Shown here in pieces: positions 28,587 to 37,390 of a stretch of DNA of 64,000 nt. A model generated the notes under the pieces. It saw only the letters and a list, made by a program, of their open reading frames with translations, was not told the DNA's origin and did no database searches. The DNA comes from Gammaproteobacteria bacterium (GTDB lineage Bacteria; Pseudomonadota; Gammaproteobacteria; DSM-16500). Within the stretch, counting starts at the first letter, position 1. Each line of letters starts with the position of its first letter. The stretch is from the NCBI GenBank assembly GCA_031291175.1, contig JARLJO010000016.1, positions 85,496 through 149,495 on the forward strand, given 5' to 3'. The translations under genes and the position numbers were made by a program.

Positions 28587-29118
28587 TAGTTGGTTCCTCT
28601 TTTTGCTTGGGTTGTTGAACTGCCGTCAAAACACCTTGTAAGATGGCATAAGGATTAGGCGGACACCCAGGAACAGCGACATCAACCGGAATTACTGCAC
28701 TGACTGCGCCGCGCGTTGCATAACTTTCACCAAACAGTCCGCCCGTGCAACCACAATTCCCAATAGCCACAACCAATTTTGGATCTGGCATACTTTCATA
28801 AGTGCGTTTTAATGCTACTTCCATATTACGTGAAACAGGACCTGTCACTAACAGTAAGTCTGCATGCCGAGGGCTTGCTACAAAATGAATCCCTAACCCT
28901 TCAATGTTGTAATAAGGATTATGCAGCGCATTAATTTCCAACTCGCAACCATTACAAGAACCCGCATCAACATGTCGAATAGAGGCTGCCCGCCCAAAAG
29001 CTTTTAAAATTAATTCGTGTAATGGCTTCAGATTGATTCGCCATTCTTCAACCGTAGACGACGGTGGAGGCTCTGTTAAAATACCTGTTTTAATAATCTG
29101 TTTTAAAATGCAAGACAT
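28579..29118 (-). CDS. hyfI: Hydrogenase-4-like small subunit (HyfI/NuoB type)
   Basis: 179 residues. C55 and C58 in [13 protein letters not shown]122 in GNCGCTGG and C152 in VPGCPPNP are the four ligands of the proximal [4Fe-4S] cluster of NuoB/HyfI proteins. It would pass electrons at the membrane-facing arm of the complex. It starts 8 nt after the hyfG-like gene and overlaps pckA. It keeps its cluster although the partner large subunit lacks NiFe ligands. Confidence 0.9.
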   Translation of the reverse strand: MSCILKQIIKTGILTEPPPSSTVEEWRINLKPLHELILKAFGRAASIRHVDAGSCNGCELEINALHNPYYNIEGLGIHFVASPRHADLLLVTGPVSRNMEVALKRTYESMPDPKLVVAIGNCGCTGGLFGESYATRGAVSAVIPVDVAVPGCPPNPYAILQGVLTAVQQPKQKEEPTNV

Positions 29119-29126
29119 AAATTTAC

Positions 29127-30674
29127 CTAACTGTCATGACCACTGTAACTGAGATTGAAAGATTTATTGATCAACGGAAAGTCGGGCACAATATTACCCA
29201 ATACGGCGTGCTCCAATGCAAGCCAATTTTGCCACGACGGATCATGTACATGCGCCCATCGAATATGATCAGTATCCTCATTGCAAACGGCAAAAAATAC
29301 CGGCCCACGCCAGCCTTCAATGCATCCAAAACCGATACGTGAATCTGTTGTTTTAGGTAATAATTCCTGAATTCGTCCATCAGGCAATTTTTTGATAATT
29401 AATTCTATAATCCGCAATGATTCTTCTATTTCTTGAAAACGTATTAAAACACGAGCCCCAACATCGCCTTGTTTTTCAATACAGGCTCGAACACCAATTT
29501 TAGTGTAAGGCATGCAGGGAAATTTCGTCCGCCAGTCAATTGCTAATCCACTAGAACGTGCAGATAACCCTAATAAACCAAGCCGGTTTGCGAGTGGCAA
29601 AGATACAGTACCTGTTGTCATAAAACGGTCTTGTAGTCCTTCATGATTGGAATAACATTGCTTAAGACTGTAAACTTCTTTTTGAAGTTTCCTAATCTCT
29701 TGAGAAATCAAATAGATTCCGCCTGACGAAATATCCGCAGTAACGCCACCCGGGACAATAATATCCATTAAATAGCGATGGCCAAATAACTGCATATTTA
29801 AGCGGAGCATATCTTCCTTTAATATTGAGAATTGCGTGAGCCCAAAGCTTAAGCCGGCATCATTACCAAGAGATCCTAGATCACCTAGGTGATTCATAAT
29901 CCGTTCACGTTCGAGCAAGAGCGCGCGTAGCCACTGGGCGCGGGGTGATACAGCAGCACCCTGATACAAATGTTCCACTGCCATGCTATAGGCCCAAGCA
30001 TAAGCAACTGTGTTATCAGCACTGATTCGCCCTGCAAGTTGCGTGCCTTTTATAAAACTGCAGTGTTGGAAATGTTTTGCAATCCCTTTGTGCGCATAAC
30101 CTAACCGCTCCTCTAAACGCAAAATTCTTTCGCCTACAGCATGAAAACGAAAATGTCCCGGCTCAATAATGCCTGCATGGACTGGGCCCACCGGAATTTC
30201 ATGCACTCCTTCACCATGAACACGCACAAAAGGATACTGTTCATCCTCATTTGCAAATCGATCTGTCAGTTTGATTTCCTCTCGTAATGGAAATATGTCT
30301 GATGGCCATGCGTTGTGGCGAAGCCAGGCGCGCTCATCTTCACTATCATTTGCCTTTATTCCTAATAAATCAAAAAGGGCTCTTTGTAGACGATTTGCAA
30401 CCGGAAAATAAGAACTCAAATCAGGATAGCTGGGGTTAACCCCGGACAAATCACATTGCAGATACAAAACGCCTTGATTCCAAAAAATAAAGACAAGATG
30501 TAATCGAAATCCATATTGTTGAGATCTTTCATCACTTCCCCAAAGAGTTAAAAGCTGGCCGTCAGAGGCTTGAATTTTTTTTACAACGTCCAAAAGCTCG
30601 TCAACAGGAACTAATGCGACCCACGTTGGCCATAGAGAAGTAAATTCTATTAGATTTAGCTGTAAATTCTTCAT
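29127..30674 (-). CDS. hyfG: Hydrogenase-like large subunit without NiFe cysteines (HyfG/NuoCD type)
   Basis: 515 residues. The first ~165 are NuoC-like (EDERAWLRHNAWPSDIFPLR). The rest is the NuoD/HyfG large-subunit fold (VGPVHAGIIEPGHFRF, RLEERLGYAHKGI). Where NiFe hydrogenases have RxCGxC, this protein has RISADN (216-221). Where they have DPCxxC, it has DPSWQNW (~478-484). No NiFe centre can be bound. It is therefore an Ehr-type subunit, between complex I and group 4 hydrogenases. The electron donor/acceptor is unknown. It is packed 3 nt behind the hyfF-like gene. Confidence 0.9.
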   Translation of the reverse strand: MKNLQLNLIEFTSLWPTWVALVPVDELLDVVKKIQASDGQLLTLWGSDERSQQYGFRLHLVFIFWNQGVLYLQCDLSGVNPSYPDLSSYFPVANRLQRALFDLLGIKANDSEDERAWLRHNAWPSDIFPLREEIKLTDRFANEDEQYPFVRVHGEGVHEIPVGPVHAGIIEPGHFRFHAVGERILRLEERLGYAHKGIAKHFQHCSFIKGTQLAGRISADNTVAYAWAYSMAVEHLYQGAAVSPRAQWLRALLLERERIMNHLGDLGSLGNDAGLSFGLTQFSILKEDMLRLNMQLFGHRYLMDIIVPGGVTADISSGGIYLISQEIRKLQKEVYSLKQCYSNHEGLQDRFMTTGTVSLPLANRLGLLGLSARSSGLAIDWRTKFPCMPYTKIGVRACIEKQGDVGARVLIRFQEIEESLRIIELIIKKLPDGRIQELLPKTTDSRIGFGCIEGWRGPVFFAVCNEDTDHIRWAHVHDPSWQNWLALEHAVLGNIVPDFPLINKSFNLSYSGHDS

Positions 30675-30677
30675 ACC

Positions 30678-32132
30678 TTATATTCTCAGTAATAGCTGAG
30701 CTATTTGATTAGACCAGCTCATTAGATAAACGGGAATCAGTAACCCTAAAATCAGAATCAATAAAAGGTGTAAATAAGTCGGTATAAAGCTAATAACTTG
30801 TTTTTGTGGCACAGTTGATGGCTTGTCAGTAAATACCATTCCTTGTACCTTCTGCAAAATAGCCGCAAATGAAATGCTTAAGCCGATAACAAGCAATATT
30901 GTTAACATTGGATATTCTTTCAGCGCTGTTAATAAAATTAAAAACTCGCTAGTAAATAAGGCAAAAGGAGGAACGCCTAGCAGTGAAAGACTACTTAGAA
31001 GCAACGCCCACCCTAATAGTGGGTAGTCATGCACTAAACCACAAATTTGATCAATCAAAGAAGTATTGCGTACTTGAATAGCTTGGCCAACACAGAAAAA
31101 TACAGCTGTTTTACTTAAAGAATGCGCGATGATATGAAGCATGCCAGCAAAAATAGCTAATGGTGTTCCTAAGCCAAAAGCTAAACTAATTAATCCTACG
31201 TGTTCAATAGAAGAATATGCAAATAAACGTTTAATTTCACGTTGACGGAGCATAAAAAAAGATGCTACTAGAACATTTAGCAGCCCGAAACCAATAAGAA
31301 AATGATTGGTGAACGCTGATCCTACGGCACCGTCTACTATTATCTTGCAGCGTAAAATGGCATAAAATGCAGCATTTAATAATATCCCAGACAATAAAGC
31401 TAAGACGGGTGCAATGCCTTCACCATAAGCATCGGGTAGCCAATTATGTAAGGGTACAAAACCTACCTTGGTACCATAACCCACTAAAATAAAAACGAAA
31501 GCGATGGCTGCAATACGCGGTGATAGATGACTGCTTACTGCGTGTAATTGCGTCCAAAATAGTGCGTCATGTACGTCAATAACTTTTTCGGCTGCAAAAT
31601 ACAATAAAATTATTCCCAACAATGCTTGCGCCAGCCCTACTCCACATAAAATAAGATATTTCCATGCCGCTTCTAGGCTTTCCGGCATATGATATAAGCC
31701 CACTAACAAAACCGTACTTAAAGTGGCGCCTTCCATTGCAACCCAAAGAATACCTAAATTGTTAGTCGTTAAGATTAATAAAGTGGTGAACAAAAAAAAC
31801 TGGTAGAGACTATGATAAAAGCGTAACGATTTTCCAGTTAATTTTTTATGATCTTGTTCATTTTTGAGATAAGTGAGACTAAAAACCGCAGTGGTAAATC
31901 CGATAAAAGTAGTTAGAATGATAATAAAAATATTAAGAGAATCCAGATAAAACCAGCCATTCCCTAGCGTCATATTTCCTTGTTGGTTTATTTGCAAACC
32001 TAAAGCCAACGCAAAAACAAATGTCAAAATACAACATCCAATGCTGATATATTTTGCTAACGAACGTGATCCTAATAAGGCCATAAAAAGAGCGCCTAAG
32101 AGAGGAACAATTAATAATGCTGCTAATAACAC
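30678..32132 (-). CDS. hyfF: Proton-translocating membrane subunit (HyfF/NuoN-M type)
   Basis: 484 residues from GTG 32132, one base after the hyfE-like stop. About 14 membrane helices. GYGTKVGFVPLHNWLPDAYG and FAYSSIEHVGLISLAFGLGT are the broken-helix and lysine-containing signatures of the antiporter-like Nuo/Mrp family. It probably contributes one ion channel to the complex. Confidence 0.9.
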   Translation of the reverse strand: MLLAALLIVPLLGALFMALLGSRSLAKYISIGCCILTFVFALALGLQINQQGNMTLGNGWFYLDSLNIFIIILTTFIGFTTAVFSLTYLKNEQDHKKLTGKSLRFYHSLYQFFLFTTLLILTTNNLGILWVAMEGATLSTVLLVGLYHMPESLEAAWKYLILCGVGLAQALLGIILLYFAAEKVIDVHDALFWTQLHAVSSHLSPRIAAIAFVFILVGYGTKVGFVPLHNWLPDAYGEGIAPVLALLSGILLNAAFYAILRCKIIVDGAVGSAFTNHFLIGFGLLNVLVASFFMLRQREIKRLFAYSSIEHVGLISLAFGLGTPLAIFAGMLHIIAHSLSKTAVFFCVGQAIQVRNTSLIDQICGLVHDYPLLGWALLLSSLSLLGVPPFALFTSEFLILLTALKEYPMLTILLVIGLSISFAAILQKVQGMVFTDKPSTVPQKQVISFIPTYLHLLLILILGLLIPVYLMSWSNQIAQLLLRI

Positions 32133-32133
32133 G

Positions 32134-32793
32134 CTAATCTTCCCGTAATTTTTCTAAATGATGCAAGTCAAAACTGTCAAACGTATCGCGGATTTGAAAA
32201 AAGAAAAGTCCAAAAATGAATAACCCTATCAACACATCGAAGGCCATCCCTAATTCAACCACAAGCGGCATACCATTAGTTGCACTACTGGCTGCAAAAA
32301 ACAAACTATTTTCTAATGCCAACAAACTTACAACCTGAGAGATAGCCTTGCGTTTAATAATCATCATAAACAAAGAAAGTAAAACACTTGCTAATGCCAA
32401 GGCTAATGTATCTCGGCTCGTAGCTGCCGAAAGCTCTGTTATGGGTAAACTTAGATTAAATGCAAAGATAACCAGTGCTAAACTAATGAGCAAGGTTGCT
32501 GGTAGATTCACTATCGGTTCAATTTTATTTTGAATATGCAGACGAATTAATAATCGATGCAGCACAAAAGGGATTAGCCATACTTTCAAAAATAATGTGA
32601 GAATCACAGTAATATATAATTCTATTTGTTGAGTGACGTAAGCCACAAATGCCACATTAATACTAAGTACAAAACCTTGTAGGGCAAGTAGCTTGATAAG
32701 GCTAAGAAGACGCCGCTGAGTCAGCATAGCGAAACTTAATAGCAGTAAAAGGGCCGCAAAAAAGTGGATGAATTGTTGTGCTAGTCCTGACAT
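32134..32793 (-). CDS. hyfE: Hydrogenase-4-like membrane subunit (HyfE/NuoK-like)
   Basis: 219 residues, about seven membrane segments, same length as E. coli HyfE. The first part (LLLSFAMLTQRRLLSLIKLL) and ALENSLFFAASS resemble NuoK-like segments with an intramembrane Glu. It starts 4 nt after the hyfC-like stop with GGTGAGGTG as ribosome-binding site. Confidence 0.85.
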   Translation of the reverse strand: MSGLAQQFIHFFAALLLLLSFAMLTQRRLLSLIKLLALQGFVLSINVAFVAYVTQQIELYITVILTLFLKVWLIPFVLHRLLIRLHIQNKIEPIVNLPATLLISLALVIFAFNLSLPITELSAATSRDTLALALASVLLSLFMMIIKRKAISQVVSLLALENSLFFAASSATNGMPLVVELGMAFDVLIGLFIFGLFFFQIRDTFDSFDLHHLEKLRED

Positions 32794-32797
32794 GTTT

Positions 32798-33748
32798 TCA
32801 CCTCACCCCTAAGAGCTGGATAAGCACGCCCAAAATAGCGAGTACAAATGCTACGGTTAAAAGCTCTGGCACACGGAATATGCGCATCTTTGCTGTTGTA
32901 ATTTCAAAAATAGCCAAGCCACTTCCTAGCACAAGAAGTTTAATTAGGAAAATCAATCCGGCATTAATAATTCCCGAAAAAGTAGGAAGTGTTGCGATTC
33001 CCCAAGGAAAAAACAAAGCTAAACCAATGGCGAAATAGTTAAGCAACTTCACGCTGCTTGCCCATTCAATCAATGCTAAATGTCGGCCAGAATATTCTAA
33101 TATCATAGCCTCATGAATCATGGTGAGTTCTAAATGCGTAGTGGGATTATCAATGGGAATACGTGCATTTTCTGCAAGCAATACCATCACAAAAGCCACT
33201 GCAGCAAATGAAATGCTTGGGTTTATGGTGAGTGCATGTGTTAAGGCAGTGCTAACAATTGTTGCTAATGCGGTTGATTGATGAATGAGAGCAATATTAA
33301 AAAATACCATTAACATTGCGGGTTCTGTCAGGAAGGCAACCAACATCGCACGTCGCGCGCCCATGCTACCAAAAGCAGTTCCGATATCCATTGCAGCCAA
33401 AGCTAGAAAAATACGTGCTAAGGCAAATAGAGAGACTAATGCAATGACATCAGCAACAGGCGCAAAAGGTAATGAGATTGATAAAACGGGAATTATGGCT
33501 GTTATTAAACACATAGCACTAAAATAGATGTAAGGTGTAATTCGAAATATAGGAGAAGCGTTATAGGCGAGCAGCGAGTCTTTTAAAAAAAGTTTATGTA
33601 ACTGTCGGTAAGGTTGGAAAATTCCCGCCCCTTTTTTATTATTAAGCCATGACCTATTTTGGCAAACCCATCCTGTAAAAATAGGTGCGATCAAAATAAG
33701 TAGCGCTGATTGTATTATTTGAAAAACAATGGCTAGTGCAATATTCAT
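32798..33748 (-). CDS. hyfC: Hydrogenase-4-like membrane subunit (HyfC/NuoH type)
   Basis: 316 residues from ATG 33748, which forms an ATGA overlap with the hyfB-like stop. Eight membrane segments. GVMNIALAIV, AENARIPIDNPTTHLELTMI and HEAMILEYSGRHLALIEWA are the conserved cytoplasmic-loop signatures of HyfC/NuoH proteins, which connect the electron-transfer arm to the membrane arm. Confidence 0.9.
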   Translation of the reverse strand: MNIALAIVFQIIQSALLILIAPIFTGWVCQNRSWLNNKKGAGIFQPYRQLHKLFLKDSLLAYNASPIFRITPYIYFSAMCLITAIIPVLSISLPFAPVADVIALVSLFALARIFLALAAMDIGTAFGSMGARRAMLVAFLTEPAMLMVFFNIALIHQSTALATIVSTALTHALTINPSISFAAVAFVMVLLAENARIPIDNPTTHLELTMIHEAMILEYSGRHLALIEWASSVKLLNYFAIGLALFFPWGIATLPTFSGIINAGLIFLIKLLVLGSGLAIFEITTAKMRIFRVPELLTVAFVLAILGVLIQLLGVR

Positions 33749-35754
33749 AACACCCACCACAACAAGATAAGTAAGGTAATAAAGCTGTAAATCAAATAAG
33801 AACTAATGCGTCCCTGTTGAAGCTTGCTTACCCATTTTGCTATATAAAAAATGGATTTTTTCAACGGTAGATAGAGTACATGCCAGAGTCGGTCTGCTAT
33901 TTGTATACGATAATGAGGGTTTTTATCATCAGCTTTGGGTACTTCCAGATAAATATGTAAAAACGGTTTAAAAATATGCTTGATGGGTTGGCCAAATCCT
34001 TCGGCTGTATCCTGCATTCGTGCGGTTTGGCCTGGATATCCACCATCCCAGGCATGGGTTCGTCGTAGACGGCCGTGATAAAATTTTCTAATTAGAATAA
34101 CGAGAACGACATAGATCACCATCATGACACAGAAAAATACTAAAGGACTGTAACTTGCTCGCTGTGCTTGAATCGGTACCAAAAAAAGCCAAGAATGCTT
34201 TGTATGAAACAGTGAAAAAGTTGGAGATGTTAGGCGAAGTAAAAAATCAGCCACCAGGGTAAGAGGACGAAGTAAAATTAAAGGAAAAAGACCCAGTAAG
34301 CAGCATATTCCTACAAGCCAAACTAACCCACATTTTTCTAATGCACTTGCATCTGCAGCATGAGTCAACGTTGATTCCCGTGGCTTACCTAAAAAAATAA
34401 TGCCATAAAATTTAACCATGACATAGGCAGCCAATCCGATAACGAAAACAATAATGGCAGCAGCAATAGGAAGAATCATAATTAAAGATGGGATTGAAAT
34501 CTGTGGAGAAAATAAAAATGCTTGTAACAATAACCATTCAGATACAAAACCATTTAACATGGGCACGCCTGCAATAGCTAGAACGCCTATTAATATTAAT
34601 GACGCTACCCATGGCATGCGCGAGAAAAGTCCTCCCAGTCGACCTAAATTGCGCTCTCCTGTTGCATGCAATACACTACCTGTTCCAAGAAATAACAAGC
34701 TTTTTAACAGTGCGTGATTAAAGCAATGAAAAAGAACGGCTACTAAGGTTAGTACGGCTAGTTGACTATGATTTGTAGCATTAAATAATATGGATAATCC
34801 CAATCCTGCAGTAATCAAACCTAAATTTTCGATAGACGAATAAGCTAACAAACGTTTCATATCAGTTTGCACTGCCGCTAAAATAATGCCAAATAAAGCA
34901 GTCAGTAATCCAATAATTAGCGCTGTCATTCCCCAGCTAACTTCTTGTTTTATTAGGAAATCAAAAGCAACCCTCAATATTCCATAGACAGCCATTTTTA
35001 GCATGACACCGCTCATTAGGGCGGATATGGGAGAAGGAGCTGCGGGATGTGCTTCTGGGAGCCACACATGGAAAGGAAGTAAGCCTGCTTTCGCACCAAA
35101 CCCTACTAACGCTAACAGGAATACCATTGTTGCAGAGGCTGGGGAAAGTTGTGCATGCCGCATAGCGGCAAAACTAAAATCAGTTTGACCTTGCAGCATT
35201 AAAGCAAAACTTAACAAAATAGCTAATGCGCCAATATGTGCAATTAAAAAATATAAAAAACCAGCCTGCTGTGTTTCTTGTGTTGATTTAAAAGCAACAA
35301 TTAAAAAATAGGAAGACAGCGCCATGAGCTCCCATGCAATCAAGAAACTATAAGCATCCGCGGCTATCAATACCCAAGTCATACTGGCAAGGAACAAATG
35401 ATAATTAAAGCAAATCATACCCTGCGTGCGACAATCAAGGTGTCTAAAGTAATCACCAGAGAAAACACTGATGCCGAGCGAAGGCACACTGAGTAAAATC
35501 AGGAAAAATCCGGTAAGAGGATCCCAATGCAATCGGAAAGGATATTCTGGAATGCCGATAGACAGAAGTAAGTCTGACGGGAATTTATTAAGTGACAAAC
35601 TACTTGTGACGAGCAAAAAGACGCTACCTAAAGTACCTAAGGAGAAAATGACTCTCAAGCATCTTATCCGATTACGCAGAAGAACCCCACCTATGATTCC
35701 TACAAAAAACCAATAGGTGGCAATACAAAGGACTGCATAAATCGGATCAAACAT
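33745..35754 (-). CDS. hyfB: Proton-translocating membrane subunit (HyfB/NuoL type)
   Basis: 669 residues from ATG 35754, chosen because AAAGG lies 7 nt upstream and the protein then begins MFDPIYAVL; upstream in-frame ATG and TTG codons exist. About 16 membrane segments. Signatures are GFGAKAGLLPFHVWLPEAHP, LLAYSSIENLGLITAGLGLS and HCFNHALLKSLLFLGTGS. It is the first cistron of the operon hyfB-C-E-F-G-I-pckA. HyfA, HyfD and HyfH equivalents are absent. Confidence 0.92.
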   Translation of the reverse strand: MFDPIYAVLCIATYWFFVGIIGGVLLRNRIRCLRVIFSLGTLGSVFLLVTSSLSLNKFPSDLLLSIGIPEYPFRLHWDPLTGFFLILLSVPSLGISVFSGDYFRHLDCRTQGMICFNYHLFLASMTWVLIAADAYSFLIAWELMALSSYFLIVAFKSTQETQQAGFLYFLIAHIGALAILLSFALMLQGQTDFSFAAMRHAQLSPASATMVFLLALVGFGAKAGLLPFHVWLPEAHPAAPSPISALMSGVMLKMAVYGILRVAFDFLIKQEVSWGMTALIIGLLTALFGIILAAVQTDMKRLLAYSSIENLGLITAGLGLSILFNATNHSQLAVLTLVAVLFHCFNHALLKSLLFLGTGSVLHATGERNLGRLGGLFSRMPWVASLILIGVLAIAGVPMLNGFVSEWLLLQAFLFSPQISIPSLIMILPIAAAIIVFVIGLAAYVMVKFYGIIFLGKPRESTLTHAADASALEKCGLVWLVGICCLLGLFPLILLRPLTLVADFLLRLTSPTFSLFHTKHSWLFLVPIQAQRASYSPLVFFCVMMVIYVVLVILIRKFYHGRLRRTHAWDGGYPGQTARMQDTAEGFGQPIKHIFKPFLHIYLEVPKADDKNPHYRIQIADRLWHVLYLPLKKSIFYIAKWVSKLQQGRISSYLIYSFITLLILLWWVL

Positions 35755-35781
35755 AGAGGTGCCTTTACTCATCAACGCTGT

Positions 35782-35812
35782 ATATCATATACCGGTATAC
35801 GAGGCACCTCAA
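35782..35812 (-). promoter_or_regulatory. Predicted hyf-pckA promoter with palindromic operator
   Basis: On the minus strand, TTGAGG (35812-35807) and TATGAT (35789-35784) are 17 bp apart. The 12-bp palindrome TATACCGGTATA (35788-35799) fills the spacer up to the -10. The 16-mer ATATCATATACCGGTA recurs with one mismatch in front of the orphan regulator gene, at the same distance from the start codon. A repressor bound here would block polymerase. Confidence 0.65.
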
Positions 35813-35820
35813 TAAATTTT

Positions 35821-36126
35821 TTACTTATCGCTCTTTTTCTTTATCTGTGATAACAATTTCACCGAAACATGTGTTTGTCTAGAACGCCACAAATCCCAAT
35901 CACGCTGAAGATTCAACCAGAATTCAGCTTCCATTCCGAAAGCTTCGGAAAACGTCAGTGCTGAGTCTGCTGTTACACCACGGCGCATATTGATAATTTC
36001 GTTAAGCCGAGGATATGTCCACCCCAGATGTTCAGCAAATTGCTTTTGAGATAACCCTAAAGGCTCTAAAAAATCTTTAAGCAGGATTTCGCCGGGATGG
36101 GAGGGAGGTCTATGTTTATATGCCAT
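35821..36126 (-). CDS. Orphan HigA-family XRE regulator
   Basis: 101 residues from ATG 36126, with AGGA 9 nt upstream; a longer reading lacks such a site. HPGEILLKDFLEPLGLSQKQ, then the HTH GWTYPRLNEIINMRRGVTAD and FWLNLQRDWDLW, are the HigA/VapI antitoxin signature. HigB toxins are normally encoded just before higA. Here the upstream DNA holds only a scrap of an unrelated gene, so no toxin partner is present. It lies directly upstream of the hyf operon on the same strand and shares its promoter motif, which suggests it represses itself and that operon. Confidence 0.85.
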   Translation of the reverse strand: MAYKHRPPSHPGEILLKDFLEPLGLSQKQFAEHLGWTYPRLNEIINMRRGVTADSALTFSEAFGMEAEFWLNLQRDWDLWRSRQTHVSVKLLSQIKKKSDK

Positions 36127-36153
36127 GTAACAATTTCCTAATGATAAGGTACG

Positions 36154-36169
36154 ATATCTTATACCGGTA
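36154..36169 (-). promoter_or_regulatory. Candidate operator upstream of the HigA-type gene
   Basis: ATATCTTATACCGGTA differs by one base from the 16-mer at 35782-35797. Both begin 28 nt above the start codon of the gene they precede, while the sequences around them differ. On the coding strand TATAAG, with TTGTTG 16 bp upstream, can be the -10 and -35. Confidence 0.65.
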
Positions 36170-36213
36170 GATTGTATAGCAACAATAGAATGTTGAGTAG
36201 AATTCAAAGTATT

Positions 36214-36324
36214 TCTCATGAATTAGAATGCGCTTCCCCAAGTTTTAATAAGGATAAGTTTTCAAAGATGATCTTGTATTCTAATCAAATCGACATAAAT
36301 CTTTCTAAGTATCTCAAATCATAA
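36214..36324 (+). pseudogene. C-terminal copy of the secreted protein at 10180-10935
   Basis: It encodes SHELECASPSFNKDKF, then SKMILYSNQIDINLSKYLKS and a stop, nearly identical to the last 36 residues of that protein. There is no start or upstream part. 36325-36547 holds no other gene. GAAAAAACTAGCGGGAACTT at ~36438 is a short repeat also present at ~25150. Confidence 0.85.
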
Positions 36325-36547
36325 TACGGTCTTTGTTACCAGGATGTGGTGTATCGCTAAACGCTCAATAGTTAGAATATGAGTGAAAAAAAGCTAATTC
36401 TGAATGTTGGTAGGTGATTAAAAGGATAAAGATAAACGGAAAAAACTAGCGGGAACTTCATTGGCTATATCGACGTCTTGTTGCTAAAATATTTAATACG
36501 CTCTGAAATTTATCTCTGCTCAAGTAGCCGTGAAGGAGGCTAAACTG

Positions 36548-37327
36548 ATGACCAGCTTGTTACCCGTTATTTTCTTCGGCCATGGGAATCCGATGAATGC
36601 CATTACGCATAACGACTACACTGCGGCATGGCGACAGATAGGGGCACAGATTACAAAACCAAAAGCAATTCTATCAATCTCTGCGCACTGGTACGTGTCC
36701 GACACAGGCGTCACTATCGCCACAGCACCACGCACCATTCATGACTTTGGGGGATTTCCCACTGAGCTCTATCAGGTACAATACCCTGCACCAGGCGATC
36801 CTGCACTTGCCAGACGGGTTCAGCAGCTTCTTGCTCCACTGGACGTGAAGCTCGATAATGCCTGGGGACTCGATCATGGCACATGGTCCGTGTTAAGACA
36901 TGTTTATCCTGATGCCGACATTCCTGTTGTCCAGCTCAGTATCAATGAGAACAAGCCCGCATCATTCCATTTTGAGATCGGCAAGAAGTTGGCACCCCTT
37001 AGGGAAGAAGGTGTACTGATCGTCGGCAGCGGCAATCTCGTACACAATCTTCACGCCTACGCTTGGGGACAACATCCGCGCGCGCCCTATGATTGGGCAA
37101 CACGCTTCGAACGCTCTGTCAGGCAGATGATCCTTGCGGGCGATCACAAATCTCTCGTGAATTACGAAACACTTGGGCCGGACGCAGTGCTTTCGATTCC
37201 AACACCTGATCATTATCTACCCCTACTCTACGTGCTGGCAGCGAGTCAAACTGGCGAAAAAATACGTTTCCCTGTTGAAGGCGTCGATGGGGGATCGATT
37301 TCGATGCTAACTGTGCAAATCGGATAA
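36548..37327 (+). CDS. ygiD: DODA-type extradiol ring-cleavage dioxygenase
   Basis: 259 residues from ATG 36548, eight bases after AAGGAGG, an unusually strong site here. GHGNPMNAI (11-19, H12), SISAHW (H47), WSVLRHVYPDADIPVVQLSI and GSGNLVHNL carry the zinc-ligand histidines and substrate residues of the YgiD/4,5-DOPA dioxygenase family. It opens catechol-type rings, and the natural substrate in bacteria is unclear. The coding sequence is visibly richer in G+C than its neighbours and is flanked by repeats, suggesting recent acquisition. A 101-bp piece is duplicated at 25176. Confidence 0.9.
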   Translation: MTSLLPVIFFGHGNPMNAITHNDYTAAWRQIGAQITKPKAILSISAHWYVSDTGVTIATAPRTIHDFGGFPTELYQVQYPAPGDPALARRVQQLLAPLDVKLDNAWGLDHGTWSVLRHVYPDADIPVVQLSINENKPASFHFEIGKKLAPLREEGVLIVGSGNLVHNLHAYAWGQHPRAPYDWATRFERSVRQMILAGDHKSLVNYETLGPDAVLSIPTPDHYLPLLYVLAASQTGEKIRFPVEGVDGGSISMLTVQIG

Positions 37328-37390
37328 GCTTACTTATATACGAATAGTGCTAAGGTTATATCAGATTGATTTAATACCATGATAATAGAG

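Noticed and set aside
29127..30674. Functional hydrogen-evolving hydrogenase
   Set aside because: Both cysteine pairs needed for the NiFe centre are missing, and no hydrogenase maturation (hyp) genes are present.
35821..36126. HigBA toxin-antitoxin module
   Set aside because: No HigB-like reading frame exists on either side of the HigA-like gene.
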